A stretch of DNA of 64,000 nucleotides from Streptomyces sp. NBC_01445 (GTDB lineage: Bacteria; Actinomycetota; Actinomycetes; Streptomycetales; Streptomycetaceae): positions 1,116,001 to 1,180,000 of the forward strand of contig NZ_CP109485.1 in assembly GCF_035918235.1 (NCBI RefSeq), written 5' to 3'. This document shows positions 8,493-17,141 of this stretch, in pieces. Made by a program: the position numbers and the translations under genes. Every line of letters starts with the position of its first letter. Position 1 is the stretch's first letter. Under the pieces are notes generated by a model, which made no database searches, was not told the DNA's origin, and saw nothing but the letters and a program-made list of their open reading frames with translations.

Positions 8493-9249
8493 TCAGGAGT
8501 GGAACGCGAGATACGGAGCCAGCGCCAGGAGTGTTCCTACGAGGGCGTACTTGAGGCGGCGCGCCGGGACCGCGTGGGCGATCTTCCATCCCACGATCAC
8601 GCCGGCCAGCTCCGGTACTCCGACGAGCGCGGCGAGCCCCCAGTCGACGGAACCGTGCAGCACGTACCCGGCCGTGCCGATCGCCGCGATCACCACGGAC
8701 TGCGCCTGAGCCGCGGCCAGTGCGGAGAGCACCGGGAGTCCGCAGACGACCAGGAGTGGCACGCTCAGCATCGGACCACCGAGGCCGAAGAGCCCGGCCA
8801 CGACTGCAACTCCGAAGCCCACCGAGGCAATTCGCGTCACCGGCACGCTGACCGGCTCGCTCCCCGCGACCCGCGTGCGGCGCTCGCGCAGTCACCGTGA
8901 CGGCGCACGCGAGCAGCATCCCGAACCCCCGTCCCGAGACGAGGGTGTTGAGCACGACACCGAGAGGTGTGCCGACCAGTGCGGCCACGGCGAGGACCGT
9001 TGCCGTGCGCCGCGTGACCGCGTCCCGCAGCTGACCCGATCGCGTGTACGCGGCGGTGCCGAGCGCGCCGGTCGCCACGTGGGTGGCGATGGCGGTGCCC
9101 GCGACGCCTGCCGGGGAGAGCCCCGTCAGCAGGAACATCCCGATCGTGGGCAGCACACCCCCGGGCCCCACCGCGGTGATCCCGATGCCTCCCGCGAGCC
9201 CGAACAGGGCAAGGAGCACCAGGGTGAGGACGTCGAGCTGCATGGGCAT
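8493..9249 (-). pseudogene. TauE/SafE family anion permease, frameshifted
   Basis: Two consecutive frames together make one TauE/SafE (sulfite/organosulfonate exporter-like) membrane protein. The N-terminal half starts at ATG 9249 (GGAG seven bases upstream) and carries LALFGLAGGIGITAVGPGGV and about four membrane segments. The C-terminal half holds ASVGFGVAVVAGLFGLGGP, the second copy of the family's repeated glycine-rich motif. The frame breaks near 8892: removing one base there joins ACAVTV to LRERRTRVAG, in the loop between the two halves. Either the gene is inactive or the base call is wrong. Without correction the first frame runs on through unrelated sequence. Confidence 0.7.
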
Positions 9250-9312
9250 GGGGTGACTCCGGAACACGGCGGTGGGTGCGGGCGGCTTGGGTCAGGCGCG
9301 AGGGGACCTCGG

Positions 9313-10095
9313 TCAGGAACGGGGCGGTACGGGTCCCCGGTGGACCAGGGCGTGCAGGGCGAACCGGTCGGCCCGCACGCGCAGGGTCTCCGCGTCGACG
9401 GGGCGGCCGTCGGCAAGACACGTAAGGCGGTCGATCGCGAACAGGGCGGCGCCCGCGGGGATTTCGAGGAGCCGCGCGGTGTCCGGTTCGGCGGTGACGG
9501 CATGCACGGTGACCTCCGCGCTGCCGAGCCGGTGCCCCGTCGTCTCCTCGATGAGGTCGAAGACATCCCGGTGGGCCAGATCACCGTCGAGGAGGGGCCG
9601 GCCGATGTCGGGGGCGAGCCAGGTCGAGTCGACGGAGAGGGGGCGGCCGTCCAGGCTCCGCAGGCGTTCGAGGTACACGGCCTCGGATCCGTCGGGGAGC
9701 CGGAGCCGTTCGGTGACCGCGTTCGGCGCGTGCGGCACGATCCTGGCCGCGCGCACCTCGTTGGTCACGGTGCCGTAGTCGACGAGCGTCTCCGCGAGGC
9801 CGGTGAGGCGTTCGAGGCCGTGCCCGTACTTCGCCGTCACGATGCGGGTCCCGATGCCACGCCTACGGACGATCAGCCCCTCGTCGCTCAGCAGCGCGAG
9901 GGCCTCCCTGACGACGTTGCGGGTGGCGCCGAGCGCGTGGCCGAGCTCGCGTTCGTCGGGGAGCATCCCGTGTTCGTAGACGCCTGAGGTGATCTGCTGC
10001 CGAAGCGTGTCGGCGACCCGCCGCGCCCGCTCGGCCCGGGGCGGGGTGCCGCCGGGATACGGGGGATGTTCGTCACGCATAGGGCGTTTCACCAC
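9313..10095 (-). CDS. GntR/HutC family regulator (UTRA domain)
   Basis: The 260-residue protein has an N-terminal GntR winged helix (PDERELGHALGATRNVVREA, then SDEGLIVRRRGIGTRI). A UTRA effector domain of the HutC subfamily follows; its typical closing region reads ERLRLPDGSEAVYLERLRSL. The GTG at 10095 has AGGTG eight bases upstream; an ATG at 10080 is the alternative. HutC-type regulators sense small metabolites. The effector is unknown, but the adjacent broken TauE-type permease may have been a target. Confidence 0.9.
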   Translation of the reverse strand: MVKRPMRDEHPPYPGGTPPRAERARRVADTLRQQITSGVYEHGMLPDERELGHALGATRNVVREALALLSDEGLIVRRRGIGTRIVTAKYGHGLERLTGLAETLVDYGTVTNEVRAARIVPHAPNAVTERLRLPDGSEAVYLERLRSLDGRPLSVDSTWLAPDIGRPLLDGDLAHRDVFDLIEETTGHRLGSAEVTVHAVTAEPDTARLLEIPAGAALFAIDRLTCLADGRPVDAETLRVRADRFALHALVHRGPVPPRS

Positions 10096-10350
10096 CGTTC
10101 GTCACCTGCTTTCCGGACCCGAAGCTACCCCACCGCCCCCACTTACGTGTTACGCCGAAGTTACGCCACCCATGCTGACCTGCGAAAACCACTGAGCTGC
10201 GGTTTCGCCGTCGGATTTCCGGGTTTCGCCGGGCAGCGCACGTACATACCCGGCGTCCGATGGGGGATGCGCGCGTCCTTCAAGGAAGCCCTGCCGTCGG
10301 TGCACTCCCCCGCCGATGCCCCGACACCTACCAATCGCTACTCTGCCCGG

Positions 10351-11610
10351 ATGCGCGATGGGGGAGGCGACGGCAGCGCCGTGAGCGAGAAGGACGGCAA
10401 GGGCAATGACGAGCACGACGACGCGACACCGGAGAGCGGCGCCGGTGCCACTGCGCTGCGGCGCCTGACCGGCCCGTTGCGCGCTCACCGGCTGTTGTCC
10501 TCGGCGGTGGCGGTCGCCGTCGCCGCAGCGGTCACCGTCCCGCTGGTCCTCGCCGGATCCGGTGCCGACGCCGCACCCTGTACCGCGGTGTCCGACGCGA
10601 CCCGTGCCCTCGCAGGCGATCCCGCCGCCGCCACGAAGGCGCTGGACCCCGGTGACAGCATGGCCCGTATAGGCGGTGCGAAGAAGCTGCTCGCGCACGA
10701 CGGGTTCTGCGGGGACGGAGCCCGCGTCCTCGGGCGGGTCATCGACGCGGGCACCCGCGCGTCCGGGCCTGGAAAGCCGCACACCATGGCGCAGGCCCGC
10801 AGCGCCTACGCGGTGGCCTCAGTCCTCTGCGACCGCGAGATCCCGGCGGGCCTTGCGCCCTCGGTGGCGCGGATGATCGCCGAGTACGAGGTGGACGCCC
10901 TCCGCGACGACGACTTCGGGGGTTTCCGGGCGGACGAGGCGTCCGGACCCGCCGTTCCACCGGCCGAAGCCACGCTCGACAACCATGGCTGGGTGTGGCT
11001 GGGCCGCTTCCTCTCGCCCGGCGAGGCGCACGCCACCTTCGAGTACGGGGACAGGTACGCGGACGCGACCGCCGACATCCCCGGTCTGGTCGCCGAACTC
11101 GCCAAGAACCCCGAGGCGTTCGCCATCCTCTACGACGCGCACCGCGCCCAGCTCGCGCACTATCTGGAGCGGCTGACCCGCCAGGGCGGCGACCCCTCGT
11201 ACCGTCCCGACGACAAGTACGGGACCCCCACGACCTGGACCGACAACGACCTCCAGGACCTGGCCGACCACATCGGCACCCTCATGGCCCTGCGGTCCGG
11301 CTACGCGAAAGACAGAACGATCAAGGACGTCGCGGCGTTCGACGCGTCGGTACGCGAGCACAGCCGCGGCACCTTCCGGCCCGCGTCGCGCCAGCTCACG
11401 ACCCGCCCACCGATGGGCGACATCGCCGACCGGCCCACGTCGGGGCCTCTGCGCGGCGACGTGATGGACGGCCGGCGCCAGATGTTCACGGTGCTCGACA
11501 GGTGGGCGAAAGAGCGCAGCGTACCTTCCGAACGAGCCGCGGCCATGCGGCAGTTGATGGACGACTTCTACGTGCGGGCCCTGTGGATGGTCTCCATCGA
11601 GCGATTCTGA
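10351..11610 (+). CDS. membrane-anchored secreted protein, function unknown
   Basis: From ATG 10351 the product has 419 residues. It has a polar, acidic N-terminal tail, one hydrophobic segment (AVAVAVAAAVTVPLVLAGSG, around residues 54-75) and a large extracytoplasmic part with four or more cysteines. Part of it reads LDNHGWVWLGRFLSPGEAHA. The start is backed by a -10-like TACTCT (10339-10344) placed so that the A of ATG would be +1, suggesting a leaderless message. GTG 10381 is the alternative. The fold is not recognised. The opposing gene 11665-12687 is also an unknown envelope protein. Confidence 0.65.
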   Translation: MRDGGGDGSAVSEKDGKGNDEHDDATPESGAGATALRRLTGPLRAHRLLSSAVAVAVAAAVTVPLVLAGSGADAAPCTAVSDATRALAGDPAAATKALDPGDSMARIGGAKKLLAHDGFCGDGARVLGRVIDAGTRASGPGKPHTMAQARSAYAVASVLCDREIPAGLAPSVARMIAEYEVDALRDDDFGGFRADEASGPAVPPAEATLDNHGWVWLGRFLSPGEAHATFEYGDRYADATADIPGLVAELAKNPEAFAILYDAHRAQLAHYLERLTRQGGDPSYRPDDKYGTPTTWTDNDLQDLADHIGTLMALRSGYAKDRTIKDVAAFDASVREHSRGTFRPASRQLTTRPPMGDIADRPTSGPLRGDVMDGRRQMFTVLDRWAKERSVPSERAAAMRQLMDDFYVRALWMVSIERF

Positions 11611-11636
11611 GCCGGAGCGTCGCGTCGCTCCGGCTC
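11609..11636. terminator. bidirectional terminator between convergent genes
   Basis: A perfect 11-bp inverted repeat (11609-11619 and 11626-11636) with a 6-base loop begins inside the stop codon of the rightward gene and lies 29 bases from the end of the leftward one. It probably stops transcription from both sides. Confidence 0.7.
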
Positions 11637-11664
11637 GGAAGAGCCGAGGCTATGTCGCTGTCGC

Positions 11665-12687
11665 TCAGAAGAACCGCAGTCCGGAGCAGCCGCGCCGCCG
11701 CACCTGGTCCTCGGCGAACGCCTTGAGCAGTCGTCGCCGTTCCGCTTTGTCGACGCCGGGGGTGTCCTTCGTCGCGTCGAGCGCGAAGTTGGCCGCCTCG
11801 CCGTCGCAACGTGCCGTGGCGGTCAGGGGCCGGCGTTCGCCGTTGTCGTCCGATGCCGTGAGGCGGCTGCTCCAGTCCCCGTACCAGGCACCGAACTCCA
11901 TCCCGGCCCGGCCCGCGCCGTCGCCCCGTTCCATGCGCAGGTCGCAGACGCTCGTGGGCGCCGTGTCGTTCGCCTCCGCCGCGAGGCGCCATCCCTCGCT
12001 CTTCGCGAGACCAGCTCGGGCCAGCCAGTCACACCCGGTGCCTTCCGCCTTCGCCGGGGAAACGGCTCGCCGCCATCGCTCCTCGGTGTCGAACCCGGTG
12101 ATCCTGTGCGGCACCTTGAGGGGGCGGGCGCCGCAACTGAGGATTTTCGAGGCCGAGTTGGCGAGGGCCACGGCCGTACGGTAGACGGCCCCGAGAGCAC
12201 TCCGGTCGACGTCCCCGAACGTCCCGACGCGGACCAGCATCTTCCGCTGCCGACCCTCGGCGTCCTTGCCCAGCGCCGGACACTGCGTCACGATCCGCAT
12301 GACCCCGGCGTCGTCGACGGTTCCGGGCAGCCCGCCCGACAGCACGGCGTTCGGCGTGAAGCCGCCCTCCGGGAAGGCCCTCTTGAACTCCCGGTCCTGG
12401 TCGTCACGACCGGTGTACGCCGACATGGCGACCAGGAACACACCCTCGGTGTCGTCCCCGTCGAACGCGAGGCTGCATCCGTAGAACCCGAGTTCCGGAA
12501 TCCGGCGCGACTCCTCCTTCGTGAACTGCGCGTCGTCAGGCGTGAGTTGTGCGACGGAGTCGCGGGGCAGGGCCCCGTCGCAGGCGCGTCCGACGAGCCA
12601 CCAGTCCTGCGCATACGGCTCGGCCATGTAGCCACCCAGGCCGACGACGGCCGCTGCCGCCACCGCCACCTTGATCCAGCGCCGCAT
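11665..12687 (-). CDS. membrane-anchored protein of unknown function
   Basis: The ATG at 12687 gives 340 residues starting MRRWIKVAVAAAAVVGLGGY, an uncleaved signal anchor or Sec signal. The body is extracytoplasmic. It has several cysteines and two similar halves, each with a C-x-L...F/E..G pattern (YGCSLAFDGDDTEGVF and TSVCDLRMERGDGAGRAGM). This suggests an internal duplication, a pattern seen in other secreted streptomycete proteins of unknown role. There is no catalytic motif. The gene is convergent with 10351-11610 across a shared terminator. Confidence 0.65.
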   Translation of the reverse strand: MRRWIKVAVAAAAVVGLGGYMAEPYAQDWWLVGRACDGALPRDSVAQLTPDDAQFTKEESRRIPELGFYGCSLAFDGDDTEGVFLVAMSAYTGRDDQDREFKRAFPEGGFTPNAVLSGGLPGTVDDAGVMRIVTQCPALGKDAEGRQRKMLVRVGTFGDVDRSALGAVYRTAVALANSASKILSCGARPLKVPHRITGFDTEERWRRAVSPAKAEGTGCDWLARAGLAKSEGWRLAAEANDTAPTSVCDLRMERGDGAGRAGMEFGAWYGDWSSRLTASDDNGERRPLTATARCDGEAANFALDATKDTPGVDKAERRRLLKAFAEDQVRRRGCSGLRFF

Positions 12688-12805
12688 CGTCCCTGCCCCC
12701 GTCACCACCGAAACCGTGCGGCCCCCGTGGCCTCACACGTACCGCCGGACCCTACCCGGCCCGCCTGTTCGCCCCGCGCCCGGCCCGAGCCGCCCCTCTC
12801 CCGGC

Positions 12806-13771
12806 TCAGGCCGTGATCGTGCGGACCGGGCTCCCCGCCAGGAACGCCTCGACGTCCTCGACCGCGCCCTCGAAGTAGCCCTCGTAGTTGCGGCGGGTGA
12901 CATAGCCGAGGTGCGGCAAGCCGAGGAAGTTCGGGGCGGTGCGCAGGGGGTGGTCGGCCGGGAGCGGTTCCGTCTCGAAGACGTCGGCGCCCGCACCCGC
13001 GATCCGGCCGTCGTGCAGGGCGCGCACCATCGCGTCCTGGTCGACGATCGCGGCGCGCGAGGTGTTGACCAGGTAGGCGGTGGGACGCATGCGCTTGAGT
13101 TCGTCCGCGCCGATCAGGCCGCGCGTGCGGTCACTGAGTACGAGGTGGACGGAGACGAAGTCGCTGCTCTCCAGGAGTTCCTCCTTGGAGGGCGCGAGGG
13201 TGACGCCGGCCGCCGCGGCGCGCTCTTCGGTGAGGTTCTCGCTCCACGCGGCCACCTCCATGCCGAAGGCCTGGCCGACGCGGGCGACCTTGGTCCCGAT
13301 CTTCCCGAGCCCCAGGAGGCCGAGGCGGCGTCCGTGCAGGTCGGCGCCGAGTGTGCTCTGCCAGGGGCCCATGTCGCGCAGGGCGGTGCTCTCACGCACC
13401 ACGCTCCGGGCGAGGCCGAGAATGATCGCCCACGTCAGTTCGACGGGCGGCTCGGAGTTGCTGGCGGTGCCGCACACCGTGACGCCGTGCCGAACCGCTG
13501 CGGCCAGGTCGATGGACGCGTTGCGCATCCCCGAGGTGATCAGAAGACGCAGCTGCGGGAGGCGTGCGAAGAGGGTGTCCGTGAAGGGTGTGCGCTCCCT
13601 CATCGCGACCACGATCTCGCAGTCGTCGACCGCCTCGACGACGGCGTCCTCGGTCGGCAGGTGGCGTTGCAGGGACCGGACTTCGACGTCCGTCCCGACT
13701 CTGGTCCAGTCCGCCATGGACAAGGCCACGCCTTGGTAGTCGTCGAGCACGGCGCAGCGCAGTCTGGTCAA
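12806..13771 (-). CDS. D-2-hydroxyacid dehydrogenase family protein
   Basis: This is a 321-residue NAD(P)-dependent D-isomer 2-hydroxyacid dehydrogenase, interconverting 2-ketoacids and D-2-hydroxyacids. The Rossmann motif GLLGLGKIGTKVA lies at about residue 155. The catalytic Arg is in LVNTSRAA, the Glu in VFETEPL and the His in LPHLGYVTRRNY. The start is TTG 13771, with GGGGAG five bases upstream, and homologous N-termini begin near this LRCAVLDDYQ strand. The frame continues upstream to 13972 but with no family-like sequence. The substrate is not predictable, and the gene looks monocistronic. Confidence 0.9.
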   Translation of the reverse strand: MTRLRCAVLDDYQGVALSMADWTRVGTDVEVRSLQRHLPTEDAVVEAVDDCEIVVAMRERTPFTDTLFARLPQLRLLITSGMRNASIDLAAAVRHGVTVCGTASNSEPPVELTWAIILGLARSVVRESTALRDMGPWQSTLGADLHGRRLGLLGLGKIGTKVARVGQAFGMEVAAWSENLTEERAAAAGVTLAPSKEELLESSDFVSVHLVLSDRTRGLIGADELKRMRPTAYLVNTSRAAIVDQDAMVRALHDGRIAGAGADVFETEPLPADHPLRTAPNFLGLPHLGYVTRRNYEGYFEGAVEDVEAFLAGSPVRTITA

Positions 13772-13962
13772 CGCAACTCCCCTGAAAGATCCGGTACCGG
13801 AAACACTAATGGCTCCTCGCGGTGGCCGTGCGACGACCGCGGGCTGAGCACACCAGTACACCTGCCGAGTCGACGCACGGACAATTCGAGTGTGGACTCG
13901 GTGCTGGACCGCCCCCGGCTCACCGCTGAGGGCAGTCCCTGAACCTGATGATGGAATACGGC

Positions 13963-14775
13963 ATGGCGTCACGCACGAACGTACTCATCCATGTCCTGGT
14001 CGCCACCCTGCTGTTCCCGCTCGCCGTGGGGTGCTCGTCCGGCGACGCGAAGAGCGAAGGCCCGGACTGGAGTCCGCCGCCCCGGCACGCGGGGTTCGAC
14101 TACCAGATCGGTGGTGCCTATCCGCCCGCGAAGGGCGTCGGTGTCGTAAGCCGCGACCGGGCGGCTCGGCCCGCCCCAGGCGTGTACAACATGTGTTACG
14201 TCAACGCCTTCCAGGCCCAGCCCGACGAACGGGACGACTGGCCCGCCGACTTGCTGCTGCGCGACCGGAACGGACGGGTCGTGATCGACCAGGACTGGGA
14301 CGAGCCGCTCCTGGACATCGGCACGCCGAACAAGCGTGAGCGGGTGGCCGCCCGCGTCGGCCCCTGGATCGACGGGTGCGCCGACCACGGCTTCGACGCG
14401 GTCGAGCCGGACAACTACGACAGCTACACACGCTCGAAGGGCCAGCTGAGCGCCCGCGACGCAAAGGCGTTCATGTCGTTGCTGGTGAGGCGCGCGCACC
14501 GGGCCGGACTCGCCGTCGGTCAGAAGAACACGGCCGAACTGGCCCCCGACGGCAACCAGTTGGGAGTCGACTTCGCCGTCGCCGAGGAATGCGGCGCCTA
14601 CGACGAGTGCGGCGTGTACGCCAAGGCCTTCGACGACCGGGTCGTGGTGATCGAGTACACCGACACCGGCCTGCGCAAGGCCTGTAGCGCATTCGGAAAG
14701 CGGTTGGACATCGTGCGCAGGGACCACGACGTGACGACTCCCGGCAGCAACGGCTACGTGAGGCGCACCTGTTGA
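13963..14775 (+). CDS. GH114-like (endo-alpha-1,4-polygalactosaminidase family) lipoprotein
   Basis: The 270-residue product has a signal peptide ending in the lipobox LAVGC, so it is a surface lipoprotein. The rest matches the GH114/TM1410-type barrel: YQIGGAYPP, VYNMCYVNAFQ, the catalytic-region strand DGCADHGFDAVEPDNYD and a later LAVGQKNTAEL. Family members hydrolyse alpha-1,4 galactosamine polymers. ATG 13963 has a GGA seven bases upstream; ATGs at 13948 and 13951 are possible. Its 3' end overlaps the convergent phosphopantetheinyl transferase gene by 22 bases. Confidence 0.8.
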   Translation: MASRTNVLIHVLVATLLFPLAVGCSSGDAKSEGPDWSPPPRHAGFDYQIGGAYPPAKGVGVVSRDRAARPAPGVYNMCYVNAFQAQPDERDDWPADLLLRDRNGRVVIDQDWDEPLLDIGTPNKRERVAARVGPWIDGCADHGFDAVEPDNYDSYTRSKGQLSARDAKAFMSLLVRRAHRAGLAVGQKNTAELAPDGNQLGVDFAVAEECGAYDECGVYAKAFDDRVVVIEYTDTGLRKACSAFGKRLDIVRRDHDVTTPGSNGYVRRTC

Positions 14776-15554
14776 GAGGTGTGCGGGTACGCGTCGGGCA
14801 GGACACGCATGACTGGGGGCACGGTGTCCCGCAGGGCCACCCCTGCGGCGTGCGTGCCGCGCTGCGGTCCGAGGTCGAGCGAGCGCAGGGACCAGCCGGA
14901 GGGGTGGACGGCTCCGTGGCGTGGACGGTCACCCACGTAGTCCGCGTCCAGTGCACGCCCCAGGCCGACGCCGACGCCCTTGAGGTAGGCCTCCTTGCGG
15001 GACCACACCCGGCAGAAGGCCGCGGCGCGCGACCCGGCAGGGAGCGCGGCGAGATCGGCGCGTTCCGCCGGGTGCAGCTCCTTCACCAGGTCGTCAACGG
15101 CCCCGGGGTCCGGCACCCGCTCGGCATCCACGCCCACCGGGCTACCCGCCACGCAGATCAGGACAAGCTGCTCGCAGTGCGAGAGGGAGAAGTGCAGCGG
15201 CGGGCGGGGGCCGGCCAGCGCCGGGCGCCCGTGCGGGCCGCCGCACTGCGGACACGGCTCGCGGGTGAACCTGACACTCCCCGGTGAGGTCCCCAGACAC
15301 GCACCGAGGAGCCGGCGCAGGGAGATGTGTGCGGCCAGGTACAGGTCGCGGTCCGTGCTCCGTACGAAGACGGCGGCCCGGGCGCGCTCGTCGGCGTCGA
15401 GAGCGGAGTCGTCCAGCAGCGGGTACGGCTCTCCACGCTCCGGGGTCCTGAGCAGCCACAGAGACGGGCGACCGTCCCAGTCACCCGGAGCCGCCGGGAC
15501 GGCGGGGTCGGGAGCGAGGTCCGGCTCACGCGCGAGGTCCGGCTCCTGGGTCAC
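14754..15554 (-). CDS. 4'-phosphopantetheinyl transferase (Sfp type)
   Basis: The 266-residue enzyme moves the phosphopantetheine arm of CoA to carrier proteins of polyketide, peptide or fatty-acid synthases. Sfp-type motifs are present: HFSLSHCEQLVLICVAG, the Mg-binding GVDAER and the downstream FCRVWSRKEAYLKGVG. The N-terminal half has a CPQCGGPHGRP insertion as in other actinomycete members. There is no carrier-protein gene nearby, so it probably serves several pathways. GTG 15554 has a GGGTGGG run upstream. The 3' end overlaps the convergent GH114 gene by 22 bases. Confidence 0.9.
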   Translation of the reverse strand: MTQEPDLAREPDLAPDPAVPAAPGDWDGRPSLWLLRTPERGEPYPLLDDSALDADERARAAVFVRSTDRDLYLAAHISLRRLLGACLGTSPGSVRFTREPCPQCGGPHGRPALAGPRPPLHFSLSHCEQLVLICVAGSPVGVDAERVPDPGAVDDLVKELHPAERADLAALPAGSRAAAFCRVWSRKEAYLKGVGVGLGRALDADYVGDRPRHGAVHPSGWSLRSLDLGPQRGTHAAGVALRDTVPPVMRVLPDAYPHTSQQVRLT

Positions 15555-15605
15555 GCGGATCCCACCCTCATCACGCCACCCGCCGATCCCTACAGCCCGC
15601 CCGGC

Positions 15606-16298
15606 TCACTCCACCGCACCCGCGCCCGTACGGCATTCCGGGTGGCCCCAGCCTTTCGGGTTCTTGGCGATGGGCTCACCGGCCGCGTAGGACCGGCCGC
15701 AGACGCAGCGGCCCGGGAACTTGGCGTTGAGCGTGCGCGACGAGGCCGTCTTCGATCGGGCCGGGCCCGCCTTGGGCTTCCTCTTCGACGGGCCGGCGAC
15801 CGTGTCGGGTGACGGCGGGGGCTCCGGGGACCCGTACTCGGTGCCCGCAGGTTCCTGGGCGACGGCAGCCTGGCTCGCGGCCCGGTCGGCGAAGTCGTTC
15901 AGCCGGTCGCCGTCGACCTGGTGCGCGGGAACGTACCGGAACTCGACGGCGCGCCCTTCGAGCAGCGCGTCGATGCGGGTGACGAGCTCCTGGTTGGCGA
16001 CCGGCTTGCCCGCCGAGGTCTTCCAGCCGTTGCGCTTCCAGCCGGGCAGCCACGTCGTGACCGCCTTCATCGCGTACTGGGAGTCCATCCGGACCTCGAG
16101 CCGCTCGCCCGGGTCCGTGGCGGCGAGGAGGCGCTCCAGGGCGGTGAGCTCCGCGACGTTGTTCGTCGCCGTGCCCAGCGCGCCCGCCTCCCAGCGAACC
16201 GGGGTCTCCCCGCCGTCGGCGATGACCCAGGCCCAGCCGGCGAGCCCTGGATTTCCTTTCGACGCCCCGTCACACGCGGCGATTACGCGATCTGCCAT
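15606..16298 (-). CDS. rnhA: ribonuclease HI with C-terminal Cys/His tail
   Basis: This enzyme cleaves RNA in RNA-DNA hybrids. All four acidic residues are visible: Asp in AACDGASKGNPG, Glu in NVAELTALERLL, Asp in RMDSQYAMKAV and Asp in LNDFADRAA. A basic linker and a C-terminal segment with CVCGRSYAAGEPIAKNP and GHPEC follow; the Cys/His set could bind zinc and is an addition to the core RNase H fold. The start is ATG 16298 (MADRVIAACDG). ATG 16310, four codons upstream, is possible. The product has 230 residues. Confidence 0.9.
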   Translation of the reverse strand: MADRVIAACDGASKGNPGLAGWAWVIADGGETPVRWEAGALGTATNNVAELTALERLLAATDPGERLEVRMDSQYAMKAVTTWLPGWKRNGWKTSAGKPVANQELVTRIDALLEGRAVEFRYVPAHQVDGDRLNDFADRAASQAAVAQEPAGTEYGSPEPPPSPDTVAGPSKRKPKAGPARSKTASSRTLNAKFPGRCVCGRSYAAGEPIAKNPKGWGHPECRTGAGAVE

Positions 16299-16387
16299 GA
16301 CACCGATCATGCCAGTGCCGGTGAGCGGCGGACGCCGCACCCCGTCGCCCGGCCCTGGCACGCACGCGACCGCGCCCGCACCGGCGA

Positions 16388-17026
16388 TCAGGCCCGCGCC
16401 ACCAGCCGCTCGGCCGCAGAACGCGCGGAGGCGAGCACCGCGGACCGCTCCGCACCCCGCTGGCCGATCACGATGCGCGTGCTCAACCCGTCTAGCAGGG
16501 CGAGAAGTTGGGAGGCGCGCTCGGCGGTGTCGAGGGGGGCGAACCGCCCCTGCTTGACCCCCCGGTCCAGAAGGGTCTCGAGGTCCTCCTGCCAGCCCTG
16601 GTCCAGCTCGTCCTGGGCCTGGCGCAGCGCCTCGTCGGTCGAGGTGCGGGCCCACAGCTCGATCCACAGCGTCCAGCGCGGGTCACGCGGGCCGCGCGGC
16701 AGGTACAGCTCGACGAACTGGTCGAGCTTGCGCTCGGCGGTGACGCGCCGGGACAGCAGCGCCCTGCGTTCGTCGGCGAGGCCGCTCTCGCTCCAGCGCA
16801 GGGCTTCGAGAAGGAGGCGGTCCTTGCTGCCGAAGTAGTACAGGATGTGGCCGCCGCTGGTGCCGAGGCGCTTGCCGAGCGCCGACATCGTGAGCGATGC
16901 CAGGCCGTCCTCGGCGATGGCCGTCATCGCCTCCTCGAGCATTCGCTCCTGGGCGACCTGCCCGTCGCGCCGTCGCGCAGTAGCCGCCACAGCCGCGCCT
17001 CCCTGATCCGTGGTCCCGACACCCAT
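16388..17026 (-). CDS. TetR family regulator of the NCS1/amidohydrolase operon
   Basis: The 212-residue protein starts at ATG 17026 with AGGG just upstream. The DNA-binding domain covers about residues 25-72 (LTMSALGKRLGTSGGHILYY, then FGSKDRLLLEALRWSE). The C-terminal part is the helical TetR_C-like domain of BetI-type regulators. It is divergent from an NCS1 permease and an amidohydrolase, whose promoter holds three copies of a 17-bp element. It most probably represses them until their substrate appears. Confidence 0.9.
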   Translation of the reverse strand: MGVGTTDQGGAAVAATARRRDGQVAQERMLEEAMTAIAEDGLASLTMSALGKRLGTSGGHILYYFGSKDRLLLEALRWSESGLADERRALLSRRVTAERKLDQFVELYLPRGPRDPRWTLWIELWARTSTDEALRQAQDELDQGWQEDLETLLDRGVKQGRFAPLDTAERASQLLALLDGLSTRIVIGQRGAERSAVLASARSAAERLVARA

Positions 17027-17056
17027 GACCCTATCCGGCGAATTTCGCGAGGGGTC

Positions 17057-17132
17057 TTGACGTACGGGACGAGGAGGCGCATCTTGAATGCCGTTCAAGG
17101 AGTTAGAACGATATTCAAGAACAACATTCAAG
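17057..17132 (+). promoter_or_regulatory. NCS1 promoter with three tandem operator copies
   Basis: A -35 box TTGACG (17057-17062) precedes the perfect inverted repeat CTTGAATGCCGTTCAAG at 17083-17099. On the other strand the same 17-bp pattern recurs at 17103-17119 and 17116-17132, each with 13 of 17 positions kept. The copies cover the region from the -10 site to just before the ribosome site of the permease gene. Binding by the adjacent TetR protein is inferred. Confidence 0.6.
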
Positions 17133-17141
17133 GACGGCGGG

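Noticed and set aside
10150..10167. Two TTACGCC copies, 11 bases apart, before the membrane protein gene
   Set aside because: Seven-base repeats are expected by chance in this sequence and no palindrome or promoter overlap supports them.
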